Origin: HK1 sp965204915
Lineage (GTDB): Bacteria; Pseudomonadota; Gammaproteobacteria; HK1
Length of the DNA: 64,000 nt
Assembly: GCA_965204915.1 (NCBI GenBank)
Contig: OZ242023.1
Span: forward strand, 5,084,001 to 5,148,000
Direction of reading: 5' to 3'
Under the pieces are notes generated by a model. The model worked only from the letters and a program-made list of their open reading frames with translations, was not told where the DNA came from and made no database searches. Positions 16,914-24,324 of the stretch are shown in pieces (within the stretch, counting starts at the first letter, position 1; every line of letters begins with the position of its first letter). A program made the translations under genes and the position numbers.

Positions 16914-17154
16914 CGGACAGGCGGTCGTCGCGCACCGTACGCATGGACAGGGCGAAGCGGAGGCCGGCCGCCGTGTGCAGCGTGACCACCCCGCGCTGCT
17001 GGAGCACGATGGCGAACCGGGAGCCGATGAAGAAGGCGGCGACGTCGTCATCGTCACTCCCGAGGGCTTCGATGCCCTGTTCAAGCGCGCTGCGGGCGTC
17101 CGCGGCTACCCCGAAGCCGGCATCGCGGTCCTTGTCGATGGTCGGAACGCCAAC
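16914..17154 (-). other. Coding-like minus-strand stretch, unidentified
   Basis: About 80 codons on the minus strand are open, with third positions mostly G or C, and read like protein (for example AAFFIGSRFAIVLQQRGVV and LRFALSMRTVRDDR). A TAG lies directly upstream at 17155-17157 and only internal GTG codons could start it. The plus strand here is also open and only slightly less biased, so coding strand and reality are both uncertain. It may be a relic of a displaced gene. Confidence 0.25.
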
Positions 17155-17167
17155 CTACACTGCCGGC

Positions 17168-17512
17168 ATGAAGGCGACGGAACAATGGCTGTTCACGCCC
17201 GGCACGGGAGCCACCCCACCGGTACTTGCGGGGCGCGAGCGGGAACAGGAGGTGTTGAACGGATGCCTCGCGCGGATGGCCGGTGGCCGGTCGCCGCCGC
17301 ATGACGTGGTGGACGCTTCCGGCCGCCTGGCGGCCCGCGATGCGCTGGACCGGCTCGGCTACATCCGGTGCCCGCCGGGGCAGTTGCCGCCGGTGGTCCG
17401 GAGCGCCGGCATTCCCTCGCTGACACAGTACGTGCCGGATCAGGCCGCACCCGCGGCGTACCGCCGGGATTCAGGGAAAAGCGGCACTGTGGCCCGAACA
17501 CGGAATTTCTGA
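17168..17512 (+). pseudogene. Relic of an AAA-type ATPase gene with internal deletion
   Basis: The first about 38 residues (starting MKATEQWLFTPGTGATPP, then LAGREREQEVLNGC and GGRSPPHDV) look like the N terminus of a stand-alone AAA ATPase up to just before the Walker A loop. The text then jumps to a piece resembling the end of such a protein (ALDRLGYIRCPPGQ, AGIPSLTQYV). No P-loop, Walker B or sensor region exists between them, so most of the ATPase is missing. The remaining 114-codon frame could be translated but cannot be an ATPase. Identification of the parent family is by general resemblance. Confidence 0.45.
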
Positions 17513-17518
17513 CCCCCC

Positions 17519-18505
17519 ATGGCGACCGGAGACTGCTTGGTCACCGTCACGACCGAGGACTTCCTGCCCGGCGCGGTTGCCATGCTCGGCTCGTTCGAGA
17601 AGCACCATCCCCGTTTCGAGGGCGACGTGATCGTGCTGCACGACGGGTTGACCGGGCAATCGCGCCGACTGCTCCGGGCGGTGTGCCGCCGCGTGCAGTT
17701 CCAGCCGATTTCGCCGGTGCTGCTGCGGCAGGTCGAACGCCTGGCCGCCGCGTTCCCGGCGAGCGAGTTTCCGCAGCTCCGCATCGGGCCGCGCATGTTC
17801 TACACCCTCGAAGCCTTCCGGCTGGGCGGATACCGCAAGGTGCTCTACTACGACAGCGACATGCTGTTCCGCTCCTCCATCGGCGAGCTGTTCGGAACAC
17901 GGGAAGAGCTCGTGTGCTGCGGAGACCGGTATGCCCTGGAGGGCCGGCCCGTGGACGCGGCCACCTTCCTGCCGCCGCGGGAGCCCGCTGCGCCGGCGGG
18001 CCGCTCCACCCTCGGCGAACGGCGAGGTGCGGCGCCGGAAACGCAGCGCCGGGCGACGTTGAAAGACACGTTCAACGCCGGCTTCCTCCTCATCGACGGG
18101 TCGCTCGCCGGCCCGCGTACCCATGAAGACTTGATGGCCCTGGTGGCGCCGAAGGCGTACTGGCGGCGCCTGGAGATCCGGCTGGCCGACCAACCCGTGC
18201 TGAACCGCTACTTCGCCGGCAGGCAAACGCTGGTGAGCTGGACGTACAACTTCTTCGTTCCCGAGGCCAGGCACATCCACGCCCGCGAAGGCATCGACGC
18301 CGGCCAGGCCAAGGTGCTGCATTTCAAGGGGTCGGTGAAGCCCTGGACACCGGCCGCCATGCTGCCCTGGGCTCGCGGCCCCGGATTCTGGATGGCGCCT
18401 GCGTTCAAGCTCTGGTACGAAGCGTACGCGGACGTCCTCGCCCGCGTGGGCTTGCGCAGCGAGTACCGGCTGAGACGGCGCCTCGAGGACCGGAACGCGC
18501 CGTGA
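17519..18505 (+). CDS. Glycosyltransferase family 8 protein
   Basis: A 328-residue cytoplasmic glycosyltransferase. The GT8 metal/nucleotide motif is YYDSDMLF (DSD at residues 112-114), preceded by RKVLY, and the C-terminal HFKGSVKPW (about residues 270-278) is the usual second metal-binding histidine region. A further family segment is TFNAGFLLIDG. Residues 150-182 form an Arg/Pro/Ala-rich loop that is longer than usual. It would add one hexose unit in assembly of the glycan made by this island. No strong ribosome site is visible. It overlaps the next gene by GTGA. Confidence 0.85.
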   Translation: MATGDCLVTVTTEDFLPGAVAMLGSFEKHHPRFEGDVIVLHDGLTGQSRRLLRAVCRRVQFQPISPVLLRQVERLAAAFPASEFPQLRIGPRMFYTLEAFRLGGYRKVLYYDSDMLFRSSIGELFGTREELVCCGDRYALEGRPVDAATFLPPREPAAPAGRSTLGERRGAAPETQRRATLKDTFNAGFLLIDGSLAGPRTHEDLMALVAPKAYWRRLEIRLADQPVLNRYFAGRQTLVSWTYNFFVPEARHIHAREGIDAGQAKVLHFKGSVKPWTPAAMLPWARGPGFWMAPAFKLWYEAYADVLARVGLRSEYRLRRRLEDRNAP

Positions 18506-20541
18506 GCGCAATCTGCGGATTCCTTGGGCGTCCCGGCGACCTCGCCGGGCCGGCGCTGGCCTCCATGCTGGACGCGCTCGCCCCTTTCGGCAAGGAGCAG
18601 GCGCAGTGGACGGACGGGGCGGTCGGCCTGGGCTGGCGCGCGTCGGCGGGAGAAGCCGTCCCGACCCCGACGCCCCGCTCCGACGCCGGCCCGGCCCTGG
18701 CCATCGTCGCCGATGCCCGTCTCGACGACCTCGCTGCGCTGTGCGGCGCACTGGGCGTTCCGCCCCCCGACCGAGCGTGGCTTCTTCGCGAGGGCAACGG
18801 CTCGCCTGCGAGACGCAGCTCGCTTGCGAGACGCAGCTCGCCTGCGATGCGCCCCTCACGCGCCGCTCGCGAACGAACGGCCCCGGCCGAGGACTCTTTC
18901 TCCGGCGACGCCGACCTGATTCGCCGCGCCTGGCTGCGCTGGGGGCGGGAGTGCCCGAAGCACCTGCTCGGCGACTACGCCTTCGCGATCTGGGACGTGG
19001 GGCGGCGCATGCTGTTCTGCGCGCGGGACCACATCGGCGCGAAGCCCTTGTACTACGCTCGGACGGCACGCGGATTCGCCTTCGCCAGCGCCGTCGAAGG
19101 CGTGCTCGCCGCGCCCGGCGTATCCGACGAGCTGGACGAAGGCAGGGTGGTTGCGCACCTGACCGAAATCGGGTCGGCGACGACCCACCGCACGTTCTTC
19201 AAGGCCGTGCGCAAGCTGCCGCCCGGCTGCTCGATCGTCGTCGCCAGCTCCGCGGACGCTGCGAGCCCGCAACGGCATTGGCGCCCGGAGGACGTGCCCG
19301 AAGCGCGGCCCGCCTCCGATGAGGCTTGGGCGGAGGAATTCCTGGCGCTGTATCGCGAAGCGGTGCGCGACCGCCTCCGGGGCGCCGGGCCGGTGGGAAC
19401 GCATTTGAGCGGGGGACTGGACTCCTCCAGCGTCACGGTGCTCGCCGCGCGGGAGCTGGAACGGCAGGGGCGTCCGTCGCCGCTCGCCTTCACTTGGCTG
19501 CCGGCTCTCGGCGGCAAGGCGCCGGAAGCCGGCCACGCCGGCGAGTACGCACTGGTCGATGCGGTGCGCAAGCAGGAAGGCCTGCGCGTATTCCACCAAT
19601 CTCCCGGCGCCGCGGACGTTCTCCATCTCCTGCGTGGCGACGGCGCCTTTCCCGGCGCCGGCTTCCACGCGAACGAGTACCCCGTGCAGCGCTGCGCCCA
19701 GGAGCAGGGTGTGCGGGTGCTGCTGTCCGGCTGGGGCGGCGACGAGGGCGTTTCCTTCAGCGGCAGAGGCCACCCTGCCTGGCTGTTGTTCACCGGGCGC
19801 TGGATGCGGCTGCTGGCCGAATGCCATGCACGGAACCGGCGACTGCCCGGATTCCTGGCCGACGTCCTGCTGCCGCTCGTGCATCCGCGCTCGAAACTCG
19901 TGCTGCGCCGCCTGCTCAAGCTCCGCTGGGGAGAGCTGCGCGACCGGCGTTGGCTCGTCCATCCCGATCTGGTTCGCCGCGCCAGTCCGCCGCCCCGCCC
20001 CGCTCTCCCGGTGGTCGGCATGCGGCGCACCCAACTGCGGCTGCTGCGGCACGGCGGATTGAATGAACGGATGGAAGCCTGGGCCGCCAGCGGCGCCCGC
20101 CGCGGCATCGAATACCGTTACCCGCTGCTGGACCGCCGCCTGCTGGAGTTCGCCCTTCGCCTCCCGCCGGAGCAGTTCCGGCGCGGGCGCTGGAGCCGCT
20201 GGCTGATGCGCCATGCGTTGGGCCGAACCGGCCTTGCGCGGCACCCGCGGTCATGCCGGGAGCACGGCGAAGGCCCGCTCCGGAACGCCGTGCTGCCTTC
20301 GGAGGTGTGCTGGAACCGGCTCAAGGCGGATCCGGCCCGTTCCGAGCCGGCTGTCGCCGCCCTCGATGAGGCGTTTCTGGCCGTCCGGGCTGAATTGGAG
20401 ACCGCGGCCGAGGCGCCGGGCCGCGCTGCCTGCTTCGACATGCCGCGGCTGCTGGAGCGGCTGGACGCCTGCCGATTCCGGAGGACGCCGTATCCCGAGG
20501 TCCTGTACAACGCCTTGTTGCTTCTGGACTTCCATGGCTGA
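18502..20541 (+). CDS. Asparagine-synthase-like amidotransferase (class-II fold + AANH synthetase domain)
   Basis: A 679-residue protein with an N-terminal glutaminase-like domain and a C-terminal synthetase domain. The synthetase carries the PPi loop SGGLDSSSV (about residues 304-312) and the later GWGGDEG motif (about 411-417). In true AsnB the nucleophilic Cys directly follows Met1; here the start is MSAICGFLG, with Cys at position 5, as in lasso-peptide cyclases and other asparagine-synthase-like proteins. Glutaminase activity is therefore doubtful, though a Ser-Ala-Ile leader might be trimmed. An Arg/Ser-rich insert (about residues 101-133) is built from an 18-bp tandem repeat. As the last gene of the glycan arm it could form an amide on a sugar acid. 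Confidence 0.82.
   Translation: MSAICGFLGRPGDLAGPALASMLDALAPFGKEQAQWTDGAVGLGWRASAGEAVPTPTPRSDAGPALAIVADARLDDLAALCGALGVPPPDRAWLLREGNGSPARRSSLARRSSPAMRPSRAARERTAPAEDSFSGDADLIRRAWLRWGRECPKHLLGDYAFAIWDVGRRMLFCARDHIGAKPLYYARTARGFAFASAVEGVLAAPGVSDELDEGRVVAHLTEIGSATTHRTFFKAVRKLPPGCSIVVASSADAASPQRHWRPEDVPEARPASDEAWAEEFLALYREAVRDRLRGAGPVGTHLSGGLDSSSVTVLAARELERQGRPSPLAFTWLPALGGKAPEAGHAGEYALVDAVRKQEGLRVFHQSPGAADVLHLLRGDGAFPGAGFHANEYPVQRCAQEQGVRVLLSGWGGDEGVSFSGRGHPAWLLFTGRWMRLLAECHARNRRLPGFLADVLLPLVHPRSKLVLRRLLKLRWGELRDRRWLVHPDLVRRASPPPRPALPVVGMRRTQLRLLRHGGLNERMEAWAASGARRGIEYRYPLLDRRLLEFALRLPPEQFRRGRWSRWLMRHALGRTGLARHPRSCREHGEGPLRNAVLPSEVCWNRLKADPARSEPAVAALDEAFLAVRAELETAAEAPGRAACFDMPRLLERLDACRFRRTPYPEVLYNALLLLDFHG
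18804..18857. repeat. 18-bp tandem repeat inside the asparagine-synthase-like gene
   Basis: Two almost identical 18-bp units (GCCTGCGAGACGCAGCTC and a one-base variant) and a third degenerate copy lie head to tail. They encode a repeated A-R-R-S-S-like hexapeptide in the linker within the N-terminal domain. Unit length is a multiple of three, so gain or loss keeps frame. Confidence 0.8.
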
Positions 20542-20792
20542 AGCCGGCCTGCATCCACGTCGTGCGGACATCTGCCCGATGACGGGAGTTACCCCGTTCT
20601 CGTGGACGGTCGATGGCTTCACGATCGCCAGGGTCCACGAAATCGGGTCGACTCCATGCGGTCACAAGGACCTGTTCGGACCCCTCGGGCATGTGTCTCC
20701 GACTGCATTCGAGGCACACTGCTCCCACCCACTGCATGAGTCGGCGATGGCCGCCTGACTCGAGCCAATCACCCTCCGGGATTCCCGGGGCG

Positions 20793-20821
20793 GTCCGCGC
20801 TGTAGAAAAACAGCGCCGGAC
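20793..20821. terminator. Hairpin between convergent genes
   Basis: GTCCGCGCTG (20793-20802) pairs with CAGCGCCGGAC (20811-20821), leaving one bulged C and an A/T-rich loop. It lies between the rightward asparagine-synthase-like gene and the stop of the leftward Uma2 gene, where a bidirectional terminator would be expected. The rest of 20542-20833 shows no gene I can support. Confidence 0.5.
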
Positions 20822-20833
20822 ATGCATCCGGGG

Positions 20834-21646
20834 TCAGGCGGATGGAGACGAAACGGCCCTGGAACGGTCCCGAGGCCCGTTCCGATCGGCCGGCTCTCCG
20901 GGCGAGAGGTACGGCGCCCTCTCCTCCCGTACCCGCACGCCCGCCTGCCGCCGCCGGTGCACGATCCGGGTCACCGCCTCGATCTTCGCGGTGGGAGTCG
21001 GGCCGAGCCTGACCTTGTGCACCGCCTCGCATACGTCGTCCGGCGTGAGCCCTTCGAGCACCCCCGAGGCGTCCAGCCGGCGCGGCGCGCTCCCGGGACG
21101 GAGCGCGAGGAATTCCACACGCAGCTCCCGCGTGCCCTTGCGACCGTGCAACCGCCACATTTCACGTACCCCCATCTCGCCGTAGCGCCCGGCCTTCCCC
21201 TCGTCGGCGTGCGTGATCTCGACCTCCACCACCAGATCCGGCGCGATGTGCTCGAAATAGGCGTCGGCCTCCGCCTCCCCTTCGGCGAGGGCCGCCAGAT
21301 ACCCTCTGGCGCGCTCGCCCACGTAGAACTCGCAGTCCGGCTCCATCCCCGTGCCGGGCGGCTCGCCCCGACCGCGCAAACGGGCGCTGCGCAGCCCCCT
21401 TGCCGCGCCGGTGAGAACGCTGCCCGCGGCCTCCACGACGTGGTCCAGGATCCCGGACAAGTCGTCATGGAGGCGTGAGGGCGCCATCAGGGTGATGATC
21501 CCGCGCACCGGGTCGAGGCAGACCCGGGAGAAGTGGCGGTTCCAGTCGATGGCGGCGAGTTCGGCGATGGTGCCGGCGTCGGCGCGCAGGACGTGGATGG
21601 TGGAGCCGAGCGGCCCGGTGTGCATGGTGGTGGCGGGGGTGGTCAT
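20834..21646 (-). CDS. Uma2-family protein (PD-(D/E)XK nuclease-like), copy 1
   Basis: A 270-residue protein of the Uma2 / DUF820 family, whose fold is related to restriction endonucleases. Likely active-site residues are the acidic EPDCEFYVG (about residues 98-106) and the APDLVVEVEITH strand (about 128-139), giving the D-x(n)-E-x-E pattern. A second copy of the same family is at 62557-63342; the two share long stretches, for example GPLGSTIHVLRADAGT and YGEMGVRE. The role of Uma2 proteins is not established; many lie among accessory genes in multiple copies. The ATG at 21646 matches the start of the paralogue. The final 25 residues are unlike the paralogue. Confidence 0.8.
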   Translation of the reverse strand: MTTPATTMHTGPLGSTIHVLRADAGTIAELAAIDWNRHFSRVCLDPVRGIITLMAPSRLHDDLSGILDHVVEAAGSVLTGAARGLRSARLRGRGEPPGTGMEPDCEFYVGERARGYLAALAEGEAEADAYFEHIAPDLVVEVEITHADEGKAGRYGEMGVREMWRLHGRKGTRELRVEFLALRPGSAPRRLDASGVLEGLTPDDVCEAVHKVRLGPTPTAKIEAVTRIVHRRRQAGVRVREERAPYLSPGEPADRNGPRDRSRAVSSPSA

Positions 21647-21699
21647 GGCGGGATGCGCTTCCGGTGAGGTGTCATGGCCGGGCAGCATACCTTGCGCCG

Positions 21700-21850
21700 G
21701 AGCCTGGAGGACGTCGGTACGGCGCGCGCCGCACTCCCGGAACGCGCGGGCGACGGCCGCGCCGGCCACGTAGTCCTCGCCGAGCACGCGCGCGGCATTC
21801 GGCCGCTCGGCGGTGACCGTCTCGACGTTATGGTGGATCTGCCCGCCGGG
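21700..21850 (-). other. Coding-like stretch upstream of the Uma2 gene, unidentified
   Basis: In the same minus-strand phase as the Uma2 gene an open stretch reads IHHNVETVTAERPNAARV, then LGEDYVAGAAVARAF and RECGARRTDVLQAP, with strongly G/C-biased third positions until about 21710. It has no recognisable start and could be the 3' remnant of a gene or an N-terminal extension. I do not recognise the family. Confidence 0.25.
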
Positions 21851-21938
21851 GCGGCCTGCCCGTCGAGTACGAGCATGGCCGAGCCCGCGCGCGGCGGATC
21901 GTCACCGCGGGTACGATGCGCCGCTACAATGACGCGCC

Positions 21939-22184
21939 ATGGACGCGAAGCACCGGCCGATCTCCCCGCAAGCCGCCGCCCGATACATGCGGCGCTGGCC
22001 CATCGTGCGCCGGCGGCTCATCGAAGAGCAGCGCGCCACTTCGATGGACACCAGGCTGCACCGTCTGGCGGGGTTGATGGCGTCGGCCCGCGAGATGGGA
22101 TGGTCCGCAGCGCACGATGCCGAGGACGATGCGGTTCGGAAGAGGTGGGCGGCGCTGAGGCGGGCAATGTCCGGTGCAGCATAG
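21939..22184 (+). CDS. Small conserved-looking protein upstream of a nucleotidyltransferase-like gene
   Basis: An 81-residue, mostly helical, charged protein beginning MDAKHRPISPQAAARYMRRW, with Arg-rich stretches (RRRLIEEQRATSMDT) and a middle segment LHRLAGLMASAREMGW. I recall similar short proteins (AAARYMRRW, then LAALMASA) beside nucleotidyltransferase-like genes but know no function. It overlaps the next gene by 11 bases, which implies coupling. This layout, a small basic protein followed by a nucleotidyltransferase-fold protein, resembles toxin-antitoxin or HEPN/MNT-type modules, but neither component is proven. Confidence 0.6.
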   Translation: MDAKHRPISPQAAARYMRRWPIVRRRLIEEQRATSMDTRLHRLAGLMASAREMGWSAAHDAEDDAVRKRWAALRRAMSGAA

Positions 22185-22779
22185 CTCCACCGACCGGGCG
22201 CAAAGCCCGCCGGCGCCGCTCCTCCATGCGCTCGCCGCGGTATCGGAATGGCTCGACGCCGGCCCCACCCCCGGTGCGATCGTCGGCGGAGTCGCCGCTT
22301 CGATCCTGGGACGGCCTCGGCTCACCGAGGACGTCGACGTCCTCGTGCTGCTCGAACGCGAGGGCTGGTCCCCGTTTCTTGCCGCCGGAGAGGCGTTCGG
22401 TTTCTTCCCGCGCGTCGATGACGCCCTCGGGTTCGCGGAGGAAAGCCGGGTGTTGCTGGTCTCGCACCGGCCAAGCGGGACACCGATCGACCTCGTGCTC
22501 GGCGCATTGGCGCTGGAAGAAGAAATCGTGCGTGGCGCCACGAAGATCGAAGTCGCCGGTGTCGCCGTGTCGCTGCCGACACCGGAATCGATCGTGGTCA
22601 TGAAGGCGATCGCCCAGCGGGCGCGTGACGTTGCCGACGTCGAAGGCATCCTCGAAACCCACGATCATCTCGACATCGACTGGATCCGCGCCTGGTTGAC
22701 CGAATTCGATCGAGCGCTTGGCCGCACCGACCTGCTTGCCGAGTTCGAGCGCACCGTGGCTCGCACCCGCGCCGAGTGA
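22174..22779 (+). CDS. Nucleotidyltransferase-fold protein (AbiEii/DUF6036-like)
   Basis: A 201-residue protein starting with GTG inside the upstream gene. The core GAIVGGVAASILGRPRLTEDVDVLVLL (seen at about residues 33-60) contains the G-G-x-A and the D-x-D metal-binding pattern (EDVDVLV) of minimal nucleotidyltransferases such as AbiEii and related orphan enzymes. The segments PTPESIVVMKAIAQRARDVAD and DIDWIRAWL follow, as in that group. It might modify tRNA or protein with nucleotides, or be a catalytically active half of a toxin-antitoxin pair. Confidence 0.72.
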   Translation: MQHSSTDRAQSPPAPLLHALAAVSEWLDAGPTPGAIVGGVAASILGRPRLTEDVDVLVLLEREGWSPFLAAGEAFGFFPRVDDALGFAEESRVLLVSHRPSGTPIDLVLGALALEEEIVRGATKIEVAGVAVSLPTPESIVVMKAIAQRARDVADVEGILETHDHLDIDWIRAWLTEFDRALGRTDLLAEFERTVARTRAE

Positions 22780-22796
22780 TTCCTGCGCTTGCGTCT

Positions 22797-22976
22797 CATC
22801 TTCTGGTCCTCTGTGCCGGCTTCTCTGATCATGACAGAAGACACTTACGGAACCACGACCCCTGTCCAACTCATGGGGTCCAACTCTTCTCATCTTCTGG
22901 CCCTCTCTCCCACTGCTATGATCATGGCAGAAGACACTTACTGAGTCGCCATTCCTGTCCAACCGATGGGGTCCAC
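22797..22976. repeat. 94-bp imperfect direct repeat, two copies
   Basis: Copy 1 starts at 22797 and copy 2 at 22891, each beginning CATCTTCTGG, sharing GATCATGRCAGAAGACACTTAC and a final ATGGGGTCCAM, with divergent spacers of matching length. The second copy ends two bases before the stop codon of the truncated hsdM. The TGTCCAAC...GGGGTCCA ends look like terminal sequences of some IS3-type elements, but no transposase is present. Only two copies exist, so it is not a CRISPR array. Confidence 0.75.
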
Positions 22977-22977
22977 C

Positions 22978-24246
22978 TCACCCGGTGGCGGCCCGGCCTT
23001 CGGTGGGCTCGGCCACGGGGCGGCGGAAGACGATGACGGAGGTCTTGACCCCGGCGTAGGGCCGGAAGACCCCGGCCGGCAGCGAGACCACGGCCAGCAG
23101 CTCGAACTCGCGGAGCAATTTCTCGCGCAGCTCCCGGTGCGCCCTCGTCGATCCGAACAGCGCGCCTTCCGGCACCACCACCGCGCAACGCCCGCCCGGC
23201 GCCAGCGAACGCAGCATCAGGGCGAGGAACAGCAGCTCGCTCTTCTTCGATCGGGTCGGCAGGTCCTGCCGGATCGACTCCCGGGGGATCTGGCCGGCAA
23301 AAGGCGGATTGGAGAGGATCACCCGGTAGCGCCGGTGAAGATCGTCCTGGCTGAGGCCGCTCATCTCGGAGAGGACGTTCGCGCGCTTCAGGCCCGCGCG
23401 GCGGATCCCGTGGAGCACGAGGTTCATCACCGCGATCCGCATCATCTGGCGCGATACGTCGATACCGTGGATCGAGGCTTCGAGCCGGCTCCAGTCGGGG
23501 ATCTTCTCGCCCACGCCCTTCCGGTAGGTCTGGAGGTTCGGGATCGCCTTCCGGGCCTCTTCGAGGGTCTGGCCGCGCTTCTCCAACCAGTCCTCACCGT
23601 AGATCGGCACTTCCTCCGGGGTCTCGCTGTAACGGGCGAAGATATGGTCCACCGCGTCGATCAGGAAGCCCGCCGTGCCGCAGGCGGGATCGTAGAGGGT
23701 GTCACCGAGGTCCGGGTCCACCATCTCGACCATGAAGGCCCGGATCTGGCGTGGGGTGCGGAACTGTCCATTCAGCGCGGACTGGCCGAGGTGGGTCAGG
23801 AGGTATTCGAAGACGTCGCCCTTCACGTCGGGGCCGAGCCGGCGGAACTCGATCGAGTCGAGCTCGTCCACCACCTGCTTGAGGACGTTGGGATCGGTGA
23901 TCTCCAGGACCGCGTCGCGGAAGTACTGGGCGACCTTGGGCTCGTCCTTCACCAGCGAGGCCATGTAGGCGAACACCTCGTCGCGGACGAAGTCGCGCAG
24001 CGCGGCACCGCTCTTGAAGCGCCATTTGGACCAGCGGTAGCGCTCGGCCTGCAAGGGGAAGAGGCCCTCCCCGCTGCCGCCGGCGCCGAGGCGGCCCTTG
24101 AGCTCGCGGGCCGCCTCTTCCTCGTCAAGGAGCTTCAGGTAGATGAGGTAGGAGATCTGCTCGATGTAGGTGACGGGGTTCGTGACCCCGCCCGCCCACA
24201 GGATGTCGGTGATCCGGTCGAGCTTGCGCCGCAGGTTCTGATCCAT
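22978..24246 (-). CDS. hsdM: Type I restriction-modification methyltransferase HsdM, C-terminally truncated
   Basis: A 422-residue N6-adenine methyltransferase subunit. It has the N-terminal helical HsdM domain (MDQNLRRKLDRITDILWAGG, YLIYLKLLDE), the SAM motif DPACGTAGFLI (about residue 182) and the catalytic NPPF motif (about residue 312). GAGGG lies six bases upstream of the ATG. It stops at KTSVIVFRRP plus about 12 residues, whereas full HsdM proteins usually continue for 60-100 more residues. The stop sits at the edge of the 94-bp direct repeat. There is no hsdS downstream, so a working type I methylase is unlikely unless S is encoded elsewhere. Confidence 0.85.
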   Translation of the reverse strand: MDQNLRRKLDRITDILWAGGVTNPVTYIEQISYLIYLKLLDEEEAARELKGRLGAGGSGEGLFPLQAERYRWSKWRFKSGAALRDFVRDEVFAYMASLVKDEPKVAQYFRDAVLEITDPNVLKQVVDELDSIEFRRLGPDVKGDVFEYLLTHLGQSALNGQFRTPRQIRAFMVEMVDPDLGDTLYDPACGTAGFLIDAVDHIFARYSETPEEVPIYGEDWLEKRGQTLEEARKAIPNLQTYRKGVGEKIPDWSRLEASIHGIDVSRQMMRIAVMNLVLHGIRRAGLKRANVLSEMSGLSQDDLHRRYRVILSNPPFAGQIPRESIRQDLPTRSKKSELLFLALMLRSLAPGGRCAVVVPEGALFGSTRAHRELREKLLREFELLAVVSLPAGVFRPYAGVKTSVIVFRRPVAEPTEGRAATG

Positions 24247-24324
24247 CGTTACCCTCGTCGGCTCGTATGGAACGACTCGTTCCCCACCCGGCGACTGCTT
24301 TGGCCGGGGACGCCTGCGGTTCCG

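Noticed and set aside
22797..22976. CRISPR or tandem regulatory array
   Set aside because: Only two copies, 94 bp each, imperfect along their length; no cas genes anywhere in the window.
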